Shown here one piece after another: positions 10,701 through 18,448 of a stretch of 64,000 bases of DNA (positions are counted from its first letter, which is position 1; every line of letters begins with the position of its first letter). The notes below the pieces were generated by a model. The model was not told the DNA's origin and ran no database searches. It was given only the letters and a program-made list of their open reading frames with translations. This stretch comes from a marine gamma proteobacterium HTCC2143. GTDB lineage: Bacteria > Pseudomonadota > Gammaproteobacteria > Pseudomonadales > Dasaniaceae. A program made the position numbers and the translations under genes. Location of the stretch: positions 248,001-312,000 of the forward strand of contig AAVT01000003.1 in the NCBI GenBank assembly GCA_000169075.1, read 5' to 3'.

Positions 10701-10985
10701 TAACATACTGCGGGACCCGTTTACTGGCGACGGAACCACATTGCTTTCATCCAACAAGCGCTTTTCTGACCAGCATAAAGCACCGTATTGGGCAGCCAAG
10801 TTGGCCGCTTCAGGGTCATCAGATACAATCACAATCTGTTCAATCCCCGCATGATCAGCCAAGACATCGAGAACATCTGCGACCATCATCTGAAATAATC
10901 GATAGCGTTCTTCATTATCCAATATGGGGGATAAACGTTGTTTGGCTTCAACAAAATTCTTTAGCGGTAGTAGTGCCCACACCAT
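7794..10985 (-). CDS. Trifunctional CofC-CofG-CofH fusion (F420 side-chain guanylyltransferase plus FO synthase)
   Basis: 1063-aa protein joining three F420 biosynthesis enzymes. Residues 1-215 are CofC/FbiD-like (WALLPLKNFVEAKQRLSP; LVVHGDLPLL; FHYGVGSYDKH), which activates a phospho-acid (2-phospholactate, phosphoenolpyruvate or 3-phosphoglycerate depending on lineage) with GTP. Residues about 295-625 are the radical-SAM enzyme CofG, with cluster cysteines C309, C313 and C316 (CRDVCHYC). Residues about 700-1063 are CofH, with C724, C728 and C731 (CYFKCQFC). CofG-CofH together make FO from tyrosine and a pyrimidine, as in the actinobacterial FbiC fusion, whose order is the same. The N-terminal CofC is the extra part. 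The frame is uninterrupted over 3.2 kb. Its ATG overlaps the cofD stop (TAATG), so it is the last gene of the operon. Domain assignment is firm; the phospho-acid used is not decidable by eye. Confidence 0.93.
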   Translation of the reverse strand: MVWALLPLKNFVEAKQRLSPILDNEERYRLFQMMVADVLDVLADHAGIEQIVIVSDDPEAANLAAQYGALCWSEKRLLDESNVVPSPVNGSRSMLSIVVDAVAAKLVSKNVDAMLVVHGDLPLLNNAELDQLLALHSETKGPAVTIAHDVARDGSNCVVVSPPDVIAFHYGVGSYDKHCRAGHQSSAVVSSLYLPGAARDIDNPSDLIVLCSEYGVQRKTLMFLGESGIADRLKGKENTQGDLLRVLADDVAQGHSATGAVALMLAEAEYASEEATVELMALASQVRDRGFRNVITYSRKVFLPLTHLCRDVCHYCTFAQTPKNVQSPYMSVAEVLESVKAAQEQGCKEALLTLGEKPELRYSAARKALADMGFSTTLEYVAHVAEAIVRETNVLPHINAGCMSDEEIAMLRPFSASMGIMLESASARLCEKGMPHYGSPDKDPILRMDTINRAGRAKVPFTSGILIGIGETRRERIESLLLLRESHQKYGHLQEIIIQNFRAKEGTKMVAAPEPDLNELLWTIAVARLIFGSEMSIQAPPNLSPGVLPKIISAGINDWGGISPVTPDFVNPEAPWPHLDNLAVETASAGKYLQERLTIYPNFAINGNDWLDEKLQTPILRMIDAEGFPRVDHWSPGDSIAPPTGIIGLLNKTSLASVSLDVVSIVERARRGEELAETEIVRLFQSRGDDMAYVCQAADQRRIDCNGDEVSFVVNRNINYTNICYFKCQFCAFSKGKLSENLRGRPYDLGHEEITRRCEEAWQRGATEVCMQGGIHPEYTGDTYIDIVKAVKLATPEMHVHAFSPLEVWQGAATLGIGVDEFLLRLKTAGLNTLPGTAAEILDDEVRADLCHDKINTAQWLEVMEAAHNAGFNTTATIMYGHIEKLQHWARHLLRVRQLQEKTGGFTEFVPLPFVHMEAPLYLKGKSRSGPTFRESLLMHAVARLVLSPLIKNIQTSWVKMGEQGVVACLRSGANDLGGTLMNESITRAAGAEHGEEYSVEKMIRLIDLAGRQARQRSTDYQGVAQERVHAARHAKPLTDVINAVEKKYDRKSVQKIPLIVNG

Positions 10986-11980
10986 TAAAGATTTTCCTTC
11001 TTCTTTTTATTTGTTTTATCATCAATCGAGTCAATAAACGATAATACGTCTTTGGCTAGATCAATCCTATCGTCCAGTGTTTTCATTATTGTATTGGTGC
11101 AGTGTACATGAATACCGCACTGTTCAATCTCAGATTTCAGTCCGTAATCGGACTCGTCGAGCACAAATCCGTCGATGAGATTACCATAAAACCGAGCAAC
11201 TTCCGCTGCCGTTGCAGGTATACCCAACTCCGACATCATTTTCGCGGCGGGGCCCTTTATCGCCATTCCTGCGACTATCGGTGAGATTGCAATTACCGGG
11301 GCAGAATTATTTCGCATTGCGTCTTTGACATTCGCAAGCCCCAAGATGGGGTCGACGCTAACAAAAGGGTTGGATGGACATATAATAATGGCTGCGAGCT
11401 CATCGCCGGCCAATAAGTCCATCATTTGTGGTTGCGGTTTAGCGCTCTCGATACCGTCAAAATAAAATCCTTCGACCTCCGGTGTACATTGCTCTCGAAC
11501 AAAATACTGCTGGAAGGCCAAATCACCTTTATCCGTTTTAACACAGGTTCGCACGGGGTCATCGCTCATCGGGATGATCGGATGGATAATACCCAGCTGC
11601 TGACAAAGCGATTGAGTAACGCCGGACAGGTTGACGCCAGACGCTAACAGCGTGCTCCGTTGCAAATGGGTAGCCAGATCCCTATCTCCTAAACGAAACC
11701 AGGTTTCGCCGCCGAGTCTGGCTAACGCGTCCATAGTGTCCCAACTTTCGCCGGCCAGGCCCCAGCCGAGCTCTTTATTATTTATCTCCGCCAGCGTGTA
11801 CATCACGGTGTCTAGATCAGGCGATATTGATAATCCTAGATGCTCGAAATCATCACCGGTGTTAGCGACTATAGTCAGTTGTTCTGGATCTAATATTTTC
11901 GATAAACCCAGAGCCAACTTTGCGCCCCCGACACCCCCGGACAGCGCTAAGTATCGCTTAACTGGCAGCGCTTTTATCAT
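10985..11980 (-). CDS. cofD: 2-phospho-L-lactate (or analogue) transferase CofD
   Basis: 331 aa. It transfers the activated phospho-acid made by CofC onto FO, forming F420-0 or its analogue. The N-terminal glycine-rich nucleotide loop is clear (LALSGGVGGAKLALGL, around residues 12-26). Further family motifs are IVANTGDDFEHLGLSISPDLD, GWGLAGESW, LGDRDLATHLQRS and IICPSNPFVSVDPIL. Length is typical. The C-terminus ends in a lysine-rich tail. The start overlaps the cofE stop by 4 nt (ATGA) and its stop overlaps the start of the CofC-CofG-CofH gene, so translation is tightly coupled. Confidence 0.96.
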   Translation of the reverse strand: MIKALPVKRYLALSGGVGGAKLALGLSKILDPEQLTIVANTGDDFEHLGLSISPDLDTVMYTLAEINNKELGWGLAGESWDTMDALARLGGETWFRLGDRDLATHLQRSTLLASGVNLSGVTQSLCQQLGIIHPIIPMSDDPVRTCVKTDKGDLAFQQYFVREQCTPEVEGFYFDGIESAKPQPQMMDLLAGDELAAIIICPSNPFVSVDPILGLANVKDAMRNNSAPVIAISPIVAGMAIKGPAAKMMSELGIPATAAEVARFYGNLIDGFVLDESDYGLKSEIEQCGIHVHCTNTIMKTLDDRIDLAKDVLSFIDSIDDKTNKKKKENL

Positions 11981-12741
11981 CGAAACATATCTTTGGATTT
12001 TTCACGAATCAGACTCCGTGAGCCCTGCTTAGAAGGTCTCAGTTTAGCGCCACGGATATGGATAACGGGAGACCCTTCGTCTGCCTGGCCCATCATAAAG
12101 GAGGCCGCAGCCGCGAGCTCGTCGGCAACAGCCACCTCTGTTACCTCCATGGGACGCTGAAACAAGTCTTCTTCACCAATTAAACTTTCTAGAGGCTCGA
12201 ATCCAGCGGTACCAATAGCCATACCAACCGTGCCGTTTCTCCAGGCACGCCCAGCACTATCGTTAATGATTATATGAACGTTTTTACCGATACGCTCCGC
12301 TAGTGCCTGTCGCAAACGCGCGGCACTGGCATCCGAATCCAACGGCAATAGCAGCACTCTAGGGTTATTTTCGTCGGAGCTTATATTGGATTTATCGATG
12401 CCGGCATTTGCATGAATATAGCCCAGACGATGCTCGACTACCACCACGCCGCGACGCTGGCGTATTACCTCAACTGATTCTTCAAGAATCAGTTCGACGA
12501 GACGCGGGTCCTTGTCGATACTTCGTGCCAGCTCGATAGCCGCTTCGCTCGGCTGCGTCTCATTCAAATAACCATAACGCCCTTCAGCTTTAGACACTAT
12601 TTTTTGCGCCAGAACCAACACGTCGTCATCTTTTAGTGCAACAGCAGTGATATCCAACGACGCCAGCAGCTGATCGACTAGATTATCGCCGGGCTCAACC
12701 AGCGGGAATTCCAATAACGTTGTTAGCGTTAATGCAGACAC
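11977..12741 (-). CDS. cofE: Coenzyme F420-0:gamma-glutamyl ligase CofE
   Basis: 254 aa, the length of the single-domain CofE ligase. It adds glutamate residues to F420-0 using GTP. Motifs include DVLVLAQKIVSKAEGR near the N-terminus, DPRLVELILEESVEVIRQR, IDKSNIS and the nucleotide/metal region IINDSAGRAWRNGTVGMAIG. It lacks the C-terminal FMN-binding domain of actinobacterial FbiB, so any reduction of dehydro-F420 intermediates would need another enzyme or a different phospho-acid substrate. It lies 6 nt downstream of the reductase gene and overlaps cofD by 4 nt. Confidence 0.96.
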   Translation of the reverse strand: MSALTLTTLLEFPLVEPGDNLVDQLLASLDITAVALKDDDVLVLAQKIVSKAEGRYGYLNETQPSEAAIELARSIDKDPRLVELILEESVEVIRQRRGVVVVEHRLGYIHANAGIDKSNISSDENNPRVLLLPLDSDASAARLRQALAERIGKNVHIIINDSAGRAWRNGTVGMAIGTAGFEPLESLIGEEDLFQRPMEVTEVAVADELAAAASFMMGQADEGSPVIHIRGAKLRPSKQGSRSLIREKSKDMFR

Positions 12742-12747
12742 AGCTGC

Positions 12748-13431
12748 CTACGCTTCATCATCAACGCCGGTAATACTAATTCCCGCGTGACAACCATACT
12801 GTTTATTGATGAATATGAGCACCGACGTTAGTGCTTCTGTGGCCGCTGAATTCGCGATACTTCCTCCATGAAAGCCCCGCATACCCGCTGCCTCAACTAA
12901 AGAAATGACCTCAGTTCTAGCCACTTTTTTATTGCCGCAAACAATGACGTCGCAACTCAATCCATGTCCTTCCTGAAGGTGATGAGCAGCAACATTTTGA
13001 AATGCCGATACCACCATCACTTCATCACCCAGAAGCTGCTGGGCAATCTGTCCCGCGGAACCCTCAGCTGGCAGTTGCACACGGGCGACTTTGGGAGGAA
13101 CAAGCGGTACCGTTACATCGATCAGAATTTTTCCCACTAATGCACTTCGTACGTGCTCCAAAGTACTACTATGGTGTGCAAAGGGCACTGTCATCGCACA
13201 GATATCAGCAGCTGTTGCCGCCTCAAGATTCTCCATAGCAGATACATTGACTGAGTCTATGCCACGCTCGTCCATTGTAGCGCGCAAGCTATCGGCGGCC
13301 ATTTCTGCTTTGTCTGCGGTTCGAGACCCAATAATCACTTGATAACCCGCCTGCACCCAACGACGCGCCAGTCCAGTACCCAATTCACCAGTACCGCCCA
13401 AAATTGCTACAACAGGTAGTGCTTCACTCAT
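12748..13431 (-). CDS. F420:NADP oxidoreductase (NADPH-dependent F420 reductase, Fno/NpdG family)
   Basis: About 227 aa. It exchanges hydride between NADP(H) and F420(H2). The Rossmann motif GGTGELGTGLARRW is near residues 12-25, followed by VIIGSRTADKAEMAA, the typical NADP-phosphate-binding SR segment. TVPFAHHSSTLEHV, DVTVPLVPP and AFQNVAAHHL are family signatures. The frame also starts at a GTG at 13440; I prefer the ATG at 13431. It is first in the F420 operon and 6 nt before cofE. It is the only F420-using enzyme recognised in the window and would supply reduced F420 to enzymes encoded elsewhere. Confidence 0.9.
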   Translation of the reverse strand: MSEALPVVAILGGTGELGTGLARRWVQAGYQVIIGSRTADKAEMAADSLRATMDERGIDSVNVSAMENLEAATAADICAMTVPFAHHSSTLEHVRSALVGKILIDVTVPLVPPKVARVQLPAEGSAGQIAQQLLGDEVMVVSAFQNVAAHHLQEGHGLSCDVIVCGNKKVARTEVISLVEAAGMRGFHGGSIANSAATEALTSVLIFINKQYGCHAGISITGVDDEA

Positions 13432-13521
13432 AAGTTTCACTCTTAAACGTCAGATGCCATTAATACGTGTGCAGCATTGTGAAGTAAAGTCGCGCCAGTG
13501 GGAAGATAAGAGCCGAAAAAA

Positions 13522-14001
13522 CTAGTCAGACTTTCGCTTTTTCTGCTGTCGTCGTGCCGCAAAAAAATCCGATATCAGATTAGAGCAACGTTCGGCCATA
13601 ATTCCGCCCACCACTTCCACTTTATGATTGAGATAGGTGTTATCAAACAGACAACCATTACTTTCTGCAACTCCCGACTTTGATTCAGTTGCCCCGTACA
13701 CCACACGCTTTACGCGAGCGTGGACCATGGCGCCCGCACACATGGTGCAGGGCTCAATCGTGACATACAAGGTAGCTTCGGGAAGACGATAGTTCTGCAA
13801 AGCTTTGGCCGCATCTTTAATAGCAACCATCTCAGCATGAGCGGTTGGGTCAGAGAGACTGATAGGCTGATTAAACCCTTCACCGATAACTTTGTCGTTG
13901 AGCACAACCACCGCACCAACAGGGACTTCTCCGAGTGCACCTGCTTTTTGAGCCAGCTTTATAGCGGCTTCCATGTAGTGATGATCAGTATCTGTGCTCA
14001 T
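13522..14001 (-). CDS. tadA: tRNA-specific adenosine deaminase TadA
   Basis: 159 aa. It deaminates adenosine 34 of tRNA-Arg(ACG) to inosine. The zinc/catalytic motif HAE is at residues 55-57 and PCTMC at 84-88, with the downstream loop VVYGATESKSGVAES. Length is near E. coli TadA (167 aa). It is on the same strand as the F420 operon, 90 nt upstream of the reductase start, so read-through into that operon is possible. Many gammaproteobacteria keep tadA next to guaA; here a 0.6-kb segment with possible integration traces sits between them. Confidence 0.95.
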   Translation of the reverse strand: MSTDTDHHYMEAAIKLAQKAGALGEVPVGAVVVLNDKVIGEGFNQPISLSDPTAHAEMVAIKDAAKALQNYRLPEATLYVTIEPCTMCAGAMVHARVKRVVYGATESKSGVAESNGCLFDNTYLNHKVEVVGGIMAERCSNLISDFFAARRQQKKRKSD

Positions 14002-14300
14002 GGTAGATATCTATTCCCCGCCCCGTTTGCCACTATGAGGTCAGTGGTTCTGCTCCGACGCACTAGACGTACTCAGAAGAGTCCTTTAATAACGCCAGTT
14101 ATTTTCTGGTGGAATAGAAAAGTCCTCAGTTAACCAGTAAGCGTCTGGAAGTCATATCATATGACTAAAGATGTTAAGTAACTTATGAAGCGCAACAGTT
14201 ACCTTAGCGTGTAGCAATCTGTGTAGTAAGGTTTTTGAAAGCACATAAAATAAATAACTTATAAAATTAGATTTAGCAAATTGAAGTACTGAAACCCAGT

Positions 14301-14369
14301 GTTTACAAGGATTTCAGAGCCACCCTTCATTCCCACTCCATAGTGGTGTTCGCAAGAGCCCTTGTAAAC
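14301..14369. repeat. Perfect inverted repeat flanking the guaA-tail-like duplication
   Basis: GTTTACAAGG (14301-14310) and its exact reverse complement CCTTGTAAAC (14360-14369) surround the 18-bp guaA-tail copy at 14327-14344. Inverted integrase core/arm sites around a crossover sequence look like this in tyrosine-recombinase attachment sites. The role is inferred. Confidence 0.55.
14327..14344 (-). repeat. Imperfect 18-bp copy of the guaA 3' end (att-like)
   Basis: ACTATGGAGTGGGAATGA on the minus strand matches the guaA end ACTATTGAGTGGGAGTGA (14983-14966) at 16 of 18 positions, including the in-frame TGA stop. Outside this stretch the sequences are unrelated, so this is a short direct repeat rather than a gene duplication. 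Confidence 0.6.
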
Positions 14370-14395
14370 AAAGGGCTGTAGAGGCGACGCAAGTA

Positions 14396-14417
14396 GTTTG
14401 TAACTCGTTTGTAACTC
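14396..14417. repeat. Perfect 11-bp tandem repeat GTTTGTAACTC
   Basis: Two head-to-tail copies of GTTTGTAACTC (14396-14406 and 14407-14417), about 50 bp from the att-like duplication. This resembles integrase arm-type sites, but no integrase gene is present. Confidence 0.5.
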
Positions 14418-14612
14418 TCGCTCTGTTTCAATACTCTGCCTTCAAAAACATTACCACACAGAATCAATGGTTTAGGTTGTGTGTAGATACAAACATTGTA
14501 ACTTGACGCCGTCATTCAAACTGGGCTTTTCGACTCCTTGTGGATTGCGCTCTCTCAACGCCTTCAAGTCCACAAAATACGCAATACTGATAGGTGAACC
14601 AAAGCTGATTCG

Positions 14613-14957
14613 TCATTTATCCACTCGAGCACCAAGTAGCATCTTCGGTACATCGCCATTCGTTAGGTAAGACAGATACAACAAGTAGAGGGCAAGATAA
14701 GGCGCACCTAACAGGACACCTCCAAGTCCGAGCACAAATCCAAGTGGCGAAAACTGATTCCTCCACACCAGCCAAAAGCCAGATAGCAAAAGAAAGGTGA
14801 AGAAGTCTAAATTGAATTGCCCCTGCCAATTCAATTGCCCAATCTCTCCGAAAAAATTTGGGAATAAACTCAGTAATCCGTAGTCCATCACCACAGGAAA
14901 CGTGTAAACCCCTACGACAAAAATTATTGCCAAAAGAAAAATTCTAAAAAACAACAT
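14613..14957 (-). CDS. Small integral membrane protein of unknown function
   Basis: 114 aa from the ATG at 14957, which has a GAGGA ribosome-binding site formed partly by the guaA end. Hydrophobic segments: FFRIFLLAIIFVVGVYTFP, then FFTFLLLSGFWLVW and LGFVLGLGGVLLGAP-YLALYLLYLSYL, giving three or four membrane passes. I do not recognise the family. It begins 9 nt after the guaA stop on the same strand and may be co-transcribed with guaA. It sits exactly between the guaA 3' end and its short duplicate at 14327, so it could be cargo of a former mobile insertion. Confidence 0.6.
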   Translation of the reverse strand: MLFFRIFLLAIIFVVGVYTFPVVMDYGLLSLFPNFFGEIGQLNWQGQFNLDFFTFLLLSGFWLVWRNQFSPLGFVLGLGGVLLGAPYLALYLLYLSYLTNGDVPKMLLGARVDK

Positions 14958-14965
14958 AGATATCC

Positions 14966-14983
14966 TCACTCCCACTCAATAGT
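14966..14983 (-). repeat. guaA 3' end, partner of the att-like direct repeat
   Basis: Last 18 nt of guaA (ACTATTGAGTGGGAGTGA on the minus strand), repeated with two mismatches at 14327-14344. The 3' end of guaA is a known insertion hotspot for genomic islands. Confidence 0.6.
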
Positions 14984-16546
14984 CGCTGGCGGCTTACTCG
15001 ATACATCGTAGGCAACCCGAGAAATACCACTGATTTCATTGATAATGCGGTTCGACACTTTCTCTAAAAGCTCGTAAGGCAGATGCGCCCAACGCGCAGT
15101 CATAAAGTCGACCGTTTCTACCGCCCGTAGGGCAACAACATATTCGTAACGACGACCGTCTCCAACAACCCCAACAGATTTCACCGGCAGGAACACCACA
15201 AAGGCCTGGCTGGTTTTGTGATACCAGTCAGCGGCATGAAGCTCTTCTAAAAAGATTGCGTCAGCCTCTCGAAGAATATCGGCATATTCTTTTTTGACTT
15301 CACCCAAGATTCGTACGCCCAACCCTGGACCCGGAAACGGATGCCGGTAAACCATGTCGTAAGGCAAACCAAGCTCAAGGCCAATTTTGCGCACCTCATC
15401 CTTGAACAATTCTCGCAGCGGCTCTATCAGCTTAAATTGCATATCGTCAGGCAAACCACCAACATTGTGGTGCGACTTAATGACATGTGCTTTACCCGTT
15501 TTACCAGCCGCTGACTCAATGACATCGGGATATATTGTCCCTTGCGCTAGCCAGTTAACATCTTGTATCAGTGCCGCCTGCTGATCAAATATATCAATGA
15601 ACGTATTGCCAATAATTTTGCGCTTCTTCTCCGGGTCGCTCTCCCCCACCAAATTGCCCAGGAAAATATCAGCCGCATCAGCGCGAATAACCTTCACCCC
15701 CATGTTTTTTGCAAACATGTCCATCACCTGATCACCTTCGTTTTTACGCAACAGGCCGTTGTCGACAAACACACAGGTTAACTGACTACCAATCGCACGG
15801 TGCAACAATGCAGCCACAACAGATGAATCGACTCCGCCGGAAAGCCCCAACAATACTTTGTCCGTACCGACGAGACTTCTAACGGTATCAACTGCATCTT
15901 CAACAATATTTGCCGGTGTCCAAAGCACATCACAATCGCAAAGCTCCAATACGAAGTGCTCAAAAATACGCTTACCCTGCAAAGTATGGGTGACCTCAGG
16001 GTGAAATTGTATGCCGTAAAAGTTTTTCTCTGGGTGGTACATGCCAGCAATTGGGCAAGACTCTGTCGACGCCATCAGCTGAAAATCCACCGGCATCTCG
16101 GACACCTTATCGCCATGACTCATCCACACGTCCAGTAATGCGGCACCATCTTTGCTGTCGACATGATCTTTTATATCATGCAGCAATGCAGAACTACCCT
16201 GCACCTTGATTTGTGCATAACCAAACTCTCGCAACTCAGAGGAGGCCACTTTTCCCCCGAGTTGTTCTGCCATGGTTTGCATGCCGTAGCAAATACCCAG
16301 AACAGGTACACCTAATTCAAAGACAATAGCCGGAGCGCGTGGCGACTGCCCTTCGGTAACTGACTCCGGCCCGCCAGCCAAAATAATACCGCGGGGCTGA
16401 AACGCCTTAATTTCATCAGCATCCATATCAAAGGCGCGAACCTCAGAATACACACCAATTTCACGCACACGGCGCGCAATCAGCTGGGTGTACTGGGAAC
16501 CAAAATCCAAAATAAGGATGCGCTGTGCGTGGATATCAACCGACAT
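14966..16546 (-). CDS. guaA: GMP synthase (glutamine-hydrolysing)
   Basis: 526 aa, matching E. coli GuaA (525). It converts XMP to GMP using glutamine and ATP. The class I glutamine amidotransferase domain carries the nucleophile C86 in GICYGMQ and the His-Glu pair in [11 protein letters not shown]. The ATP-pyrophosphatase P-loop is [16 protein letters not shown]. The C-terminal dimerisation domain ends [11 protein letters not shown] as usual, so the gene is complete despite the nearby att-like duplication. It is downstream of guaB, with 178 bp and a hairpin between them. Confidence 0.98.
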   Translation of the reverse strand: MSVDIHAQRILILDFGSQYTQLIARRVREIGVYSEVRAFDMDADEIKAFQPRGIILAGGPESVTEGQSPRAPAIVFELGVPVLGICYGMQTMAEQLGGKVASSELREFGYAQIKVQGSSALLHDIKDHVDSKDGAALLDVWMSHGDKVSEMPVDFQLMASTESCPIAGMYHPEKNFYGIQFHPEVTHTLQGKRIFEHFVLELCDCDVLWTPANIVEDAVDTVRSLVGTDKVLLGLSGGVDSSVVAALLHRAIGSQLTCVFVDNGLLRKNEGDQVMDMFAKNMGVKVIRADAADIFLGNLVGESDPEKKRKIIGNTFIDIFDQQAALIQDVNWLAQGTIYPDVIESAAGKTGKAHVIKSHHNVGGLPDDMQFKLIEPLRELFKDEVRKIGLELGLPYDMVYRHPFPGPGLGVRILGEVKKEYADILREADAIFLEELHAADWYHKTSQAFVVFLPVKSVGVVGDGRRYEYVVALRAVETVDFMTARWAHLPYELLEKVSNRIINEISGISRVAYDVSSKPPATIEWE

Positions 16547-16677
16547 AGTTAACTCTCAAGGTGGGCCCATTCAAATTCGAACGGGTCAAATAACACTACT
16601 ATTTAAACGATCAGGTTGCTCAAAAATTATCAGACTCGGGCAGCGCGACACATCGCTATCCACCTATGTAAAGAGAC

Positions 16678-16704
16678 GGTGGCAAGTACTGTAGTTTTGC
16701 CACC
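16678..16704 (-). terminator. Hairpin downstream of guaB
   Basis: GGTGGCAA and TTGCCACC form a perfect 8-bp stem with an 11-nt loop, 21 nt after the guaB stop in the guaB direction, followed by GTCTCTTTA. The U-tract is imperfect. It may partially attenuate transcription from guaB into guaA or stabilise the mRNA end. Confidence 0.4.
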
Positions 16705-16724
16705 ATCTATTCTAAGTCTAACGA

Positions 16725-18194
16725 TTAAGCACTGGGATAATTCGGTGCTTCTTTTGTTATGCTGACATCGTGAACGTGACTTTCACTCATACCCGCAGAG
16801 GTCACTTTCACAAACTGTGGGACTGTTCGCATCGTCTCGATATCGCGGCTGCCGGTATATCCCATTGCTGAACGCAAGCCACCCATCATTTGGTAAATAA
16901 TGGCAGACAGCGGACCTTTATAGGGGACGCGGCCCTCAATACCTTCCGGCACCAGTTTTTCTACACCAGAATCTGCGCTCTGAAAATAACGATCACTAGA
17001 ACCCTGAGTCTGGGACATCGCTCCAAGCGACCCCATGCCCCGATATGATTTGTACGTTCGCCCTTGAAAGAGCTCAACTTCACCCGGAGCTTCCTCGGTA
17101 CCGGCAAACATACTGCCCATCATAATTGCTGAGGCACCGGCGGCAACCGCTTTGGATAAATCGCCAGAAAAACGAATGCCTCCATCAGCGATAATCGGCA
17201 CACCAGACCCTTTAAGTGCTGCGGCAACATTGGCAATAGCGGAAATTTGCGGTACGCCAATGCCGGTGACTATCCGCGTAGTACAGATTGAGCCAGGACC
17301 TATGCCTACCTTCACCGCATCAGCCCCCGCTTCAACCAAGGCCAAACCAGCTGCCGCGGTTGCGATATTACCACCGACGACCTGCATATGAGGGTAAGCC
17401 TGCTTAATCATTCGCACCCGGTCTAGAACATTTATAGAATGACCGTGAGCGGTATCTACAACGAGTACATCAACACCTGCATCAATTAATGCTGCCACGC
17501 GGTCGTCAGTGTCAGCACCGGTACCAACGGAAGCTCCAACAAGAAGCTGGCCAGCAGCATCTTTGCAAGCATCCGGAAACGTCTGAGCTTTATTGATGTC
17601 TTTGACGGTGATCATTCCGCACAGATCAAAGGCATCGTTAACAACCAGTACTTTTTCAATACGGTGTTTGTGCAACAGCTCTTTAACCACATCAAGGTCT
17701 TCACCTTCCTTAACCGTTACCAACCTCTCCTTGGTTGTCATGATGGTTGATACCGGTTGATCCATGTGCGTTTCAAACCGAACATCGCGACTGGTCACGA
17801 TACCAACCAGCTCGCCGTTATCCAAAACTGGCACACCGGAAATATTGTGCTCTTCACGGATTTCGAACAAACGATGAATGGGTTCTGAGGCGTCAATGGT
17901 GACTGGGTCTTTGACGACGCCGCTTTCATGTTTTTTGACCGCCCTAACCTGATAGGCCTGCTGATCAATACTCATGCTCTTGTGGATGATACCGATGCCG
18001 CCTTCCTGCGCGATAGCCACGGCTAAGCGCCATTCGGTGACCGTATCCATAGCAGCCGATACCAGTGGAATGTTCAACTGAATACCTTTGGTGAACTGGG
18101 TTTTCAACGACACATCCTTGGCGGTTATCTCAGAGTAACCGGGCAAGAGGAGAACATCATCAAAAGTGAGGGCTTCTTCGGCAATTCGCAGCAT
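16725..18194 (-). CDS. guaB: IMP dehydrogenase
   Basis: 489 aa, almost the length of E. coli GuaB (488). It oxidises IMP to XMP with NAD, the committed step to guanine nucleotides. The TIM-barrel catalytic loop has the active-site Cys in [13 protein letters not shown]. Two CBS domains are inserted (about residues 90-205; [32 protein letters not shown]). The flap region is [21 protein letters not shown] chose ATG 18194 (AGGAAAT ribosome-binding site) over an in-frame TTG 6 nt upstream because [16 protein letters not shown] aligns with the family start. It is divergent from xseA and upstream of guaA. Confidence 0.98.
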   Translation of the reverse strand: MLRIAEEALTFDDVLLLPGYSEITAKDVSLKTQFTKGIQLNIPLVSAAMDTVTEWRLAVAIAQEGGIGIIHKSMSIDQQAYQVRAVKKHESGVVKDPVTIDASEPIHRLFEIREEHNISGVPVLDNGELVGIVTSRDVRFETHMDQPVSTIMTTKERLVTVKEGEDLDVVKELLHKHRIEKVLVVNDAFDLCGMITVKDINKAQTFPDACKDAAGQLLVGASVGTGADTDDRVAALIDAGVDVLVVDTAHGHSINVLDRVRMIKQAYPHMQVVGGNIATAAAGLALVEAGADAVKVGIGPGSICTTRIVTGIGVPQISAIANVAAALKGSGVPIIADGGIRFSGDLSKAVAAGASAIMMGSMFAGTEEAPGEVELFQGRTYKSYRGMGSLGAMSQTQGSSDRYFQSADSGVEKLVPEGIEGRVPYKGPLSAIIYQMMGGLRSAMGYTGSRDIETMRTVPQFVKVTSAGMSESHVHDVSITKEAPNYPSA

Positions 18195-18448
18195 TATCAA
18201 TTTCCTGTTAAAGACCGCCCGCCCCGACTATCTGTAAAGAAACAAGATAAACCAGCGCGGACAAGTGTAGCCAGTGGGACCCAAGTCCCGCAGCGTTGAA
18301 AGTTAAACCACGCGGGACTTAAAACCGGACATTTTAATCGATTGTTGTTTAGCCGTAAATCACTAGTTTCAATTTCGCCCAATAAGGGCTGTATATCGAT
18401 AACACCAGCCGCTTTATGCAGGACCCAAAGCTGCGCTACAATAGCAGA

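Larger units (their letters stand above)
14002..14612. other. Gene-poor, AT-rich segment between tadA and the guaA-linked membrane protein
   Basis: 611 bp with no convincing gene. One minus-strand frame (14515-14327, 62 aa) ends in TTMEWE-stop, echoing the GuaA C-terminus TIEWE-stop. The rest of that frame is unlike GuaA, and I treat it as a by-product of the 18-bp duplication described separately. The segment also holds a flanking 10-bp inverted repeat and a perfect 11-bp tandem repeat. These are consistent with an old integration site. Confidence 0.5.

Noticed and set aside
7794..10985. Many overlapping opposite-strand and other-frame open stretches within the CofC-CofG-CofH gene
   Set aside because: They are shadows of a clearly coding frame with all domain motifs intact.
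14327..14515. 62-aa frame ending in TTMEWE, resembling the GuaA C-terminus
   Set aside because: Only the last five or six residues resemble GuaA; this reflects an 18-bp direct repeat, not a guaA fragment or a gene.
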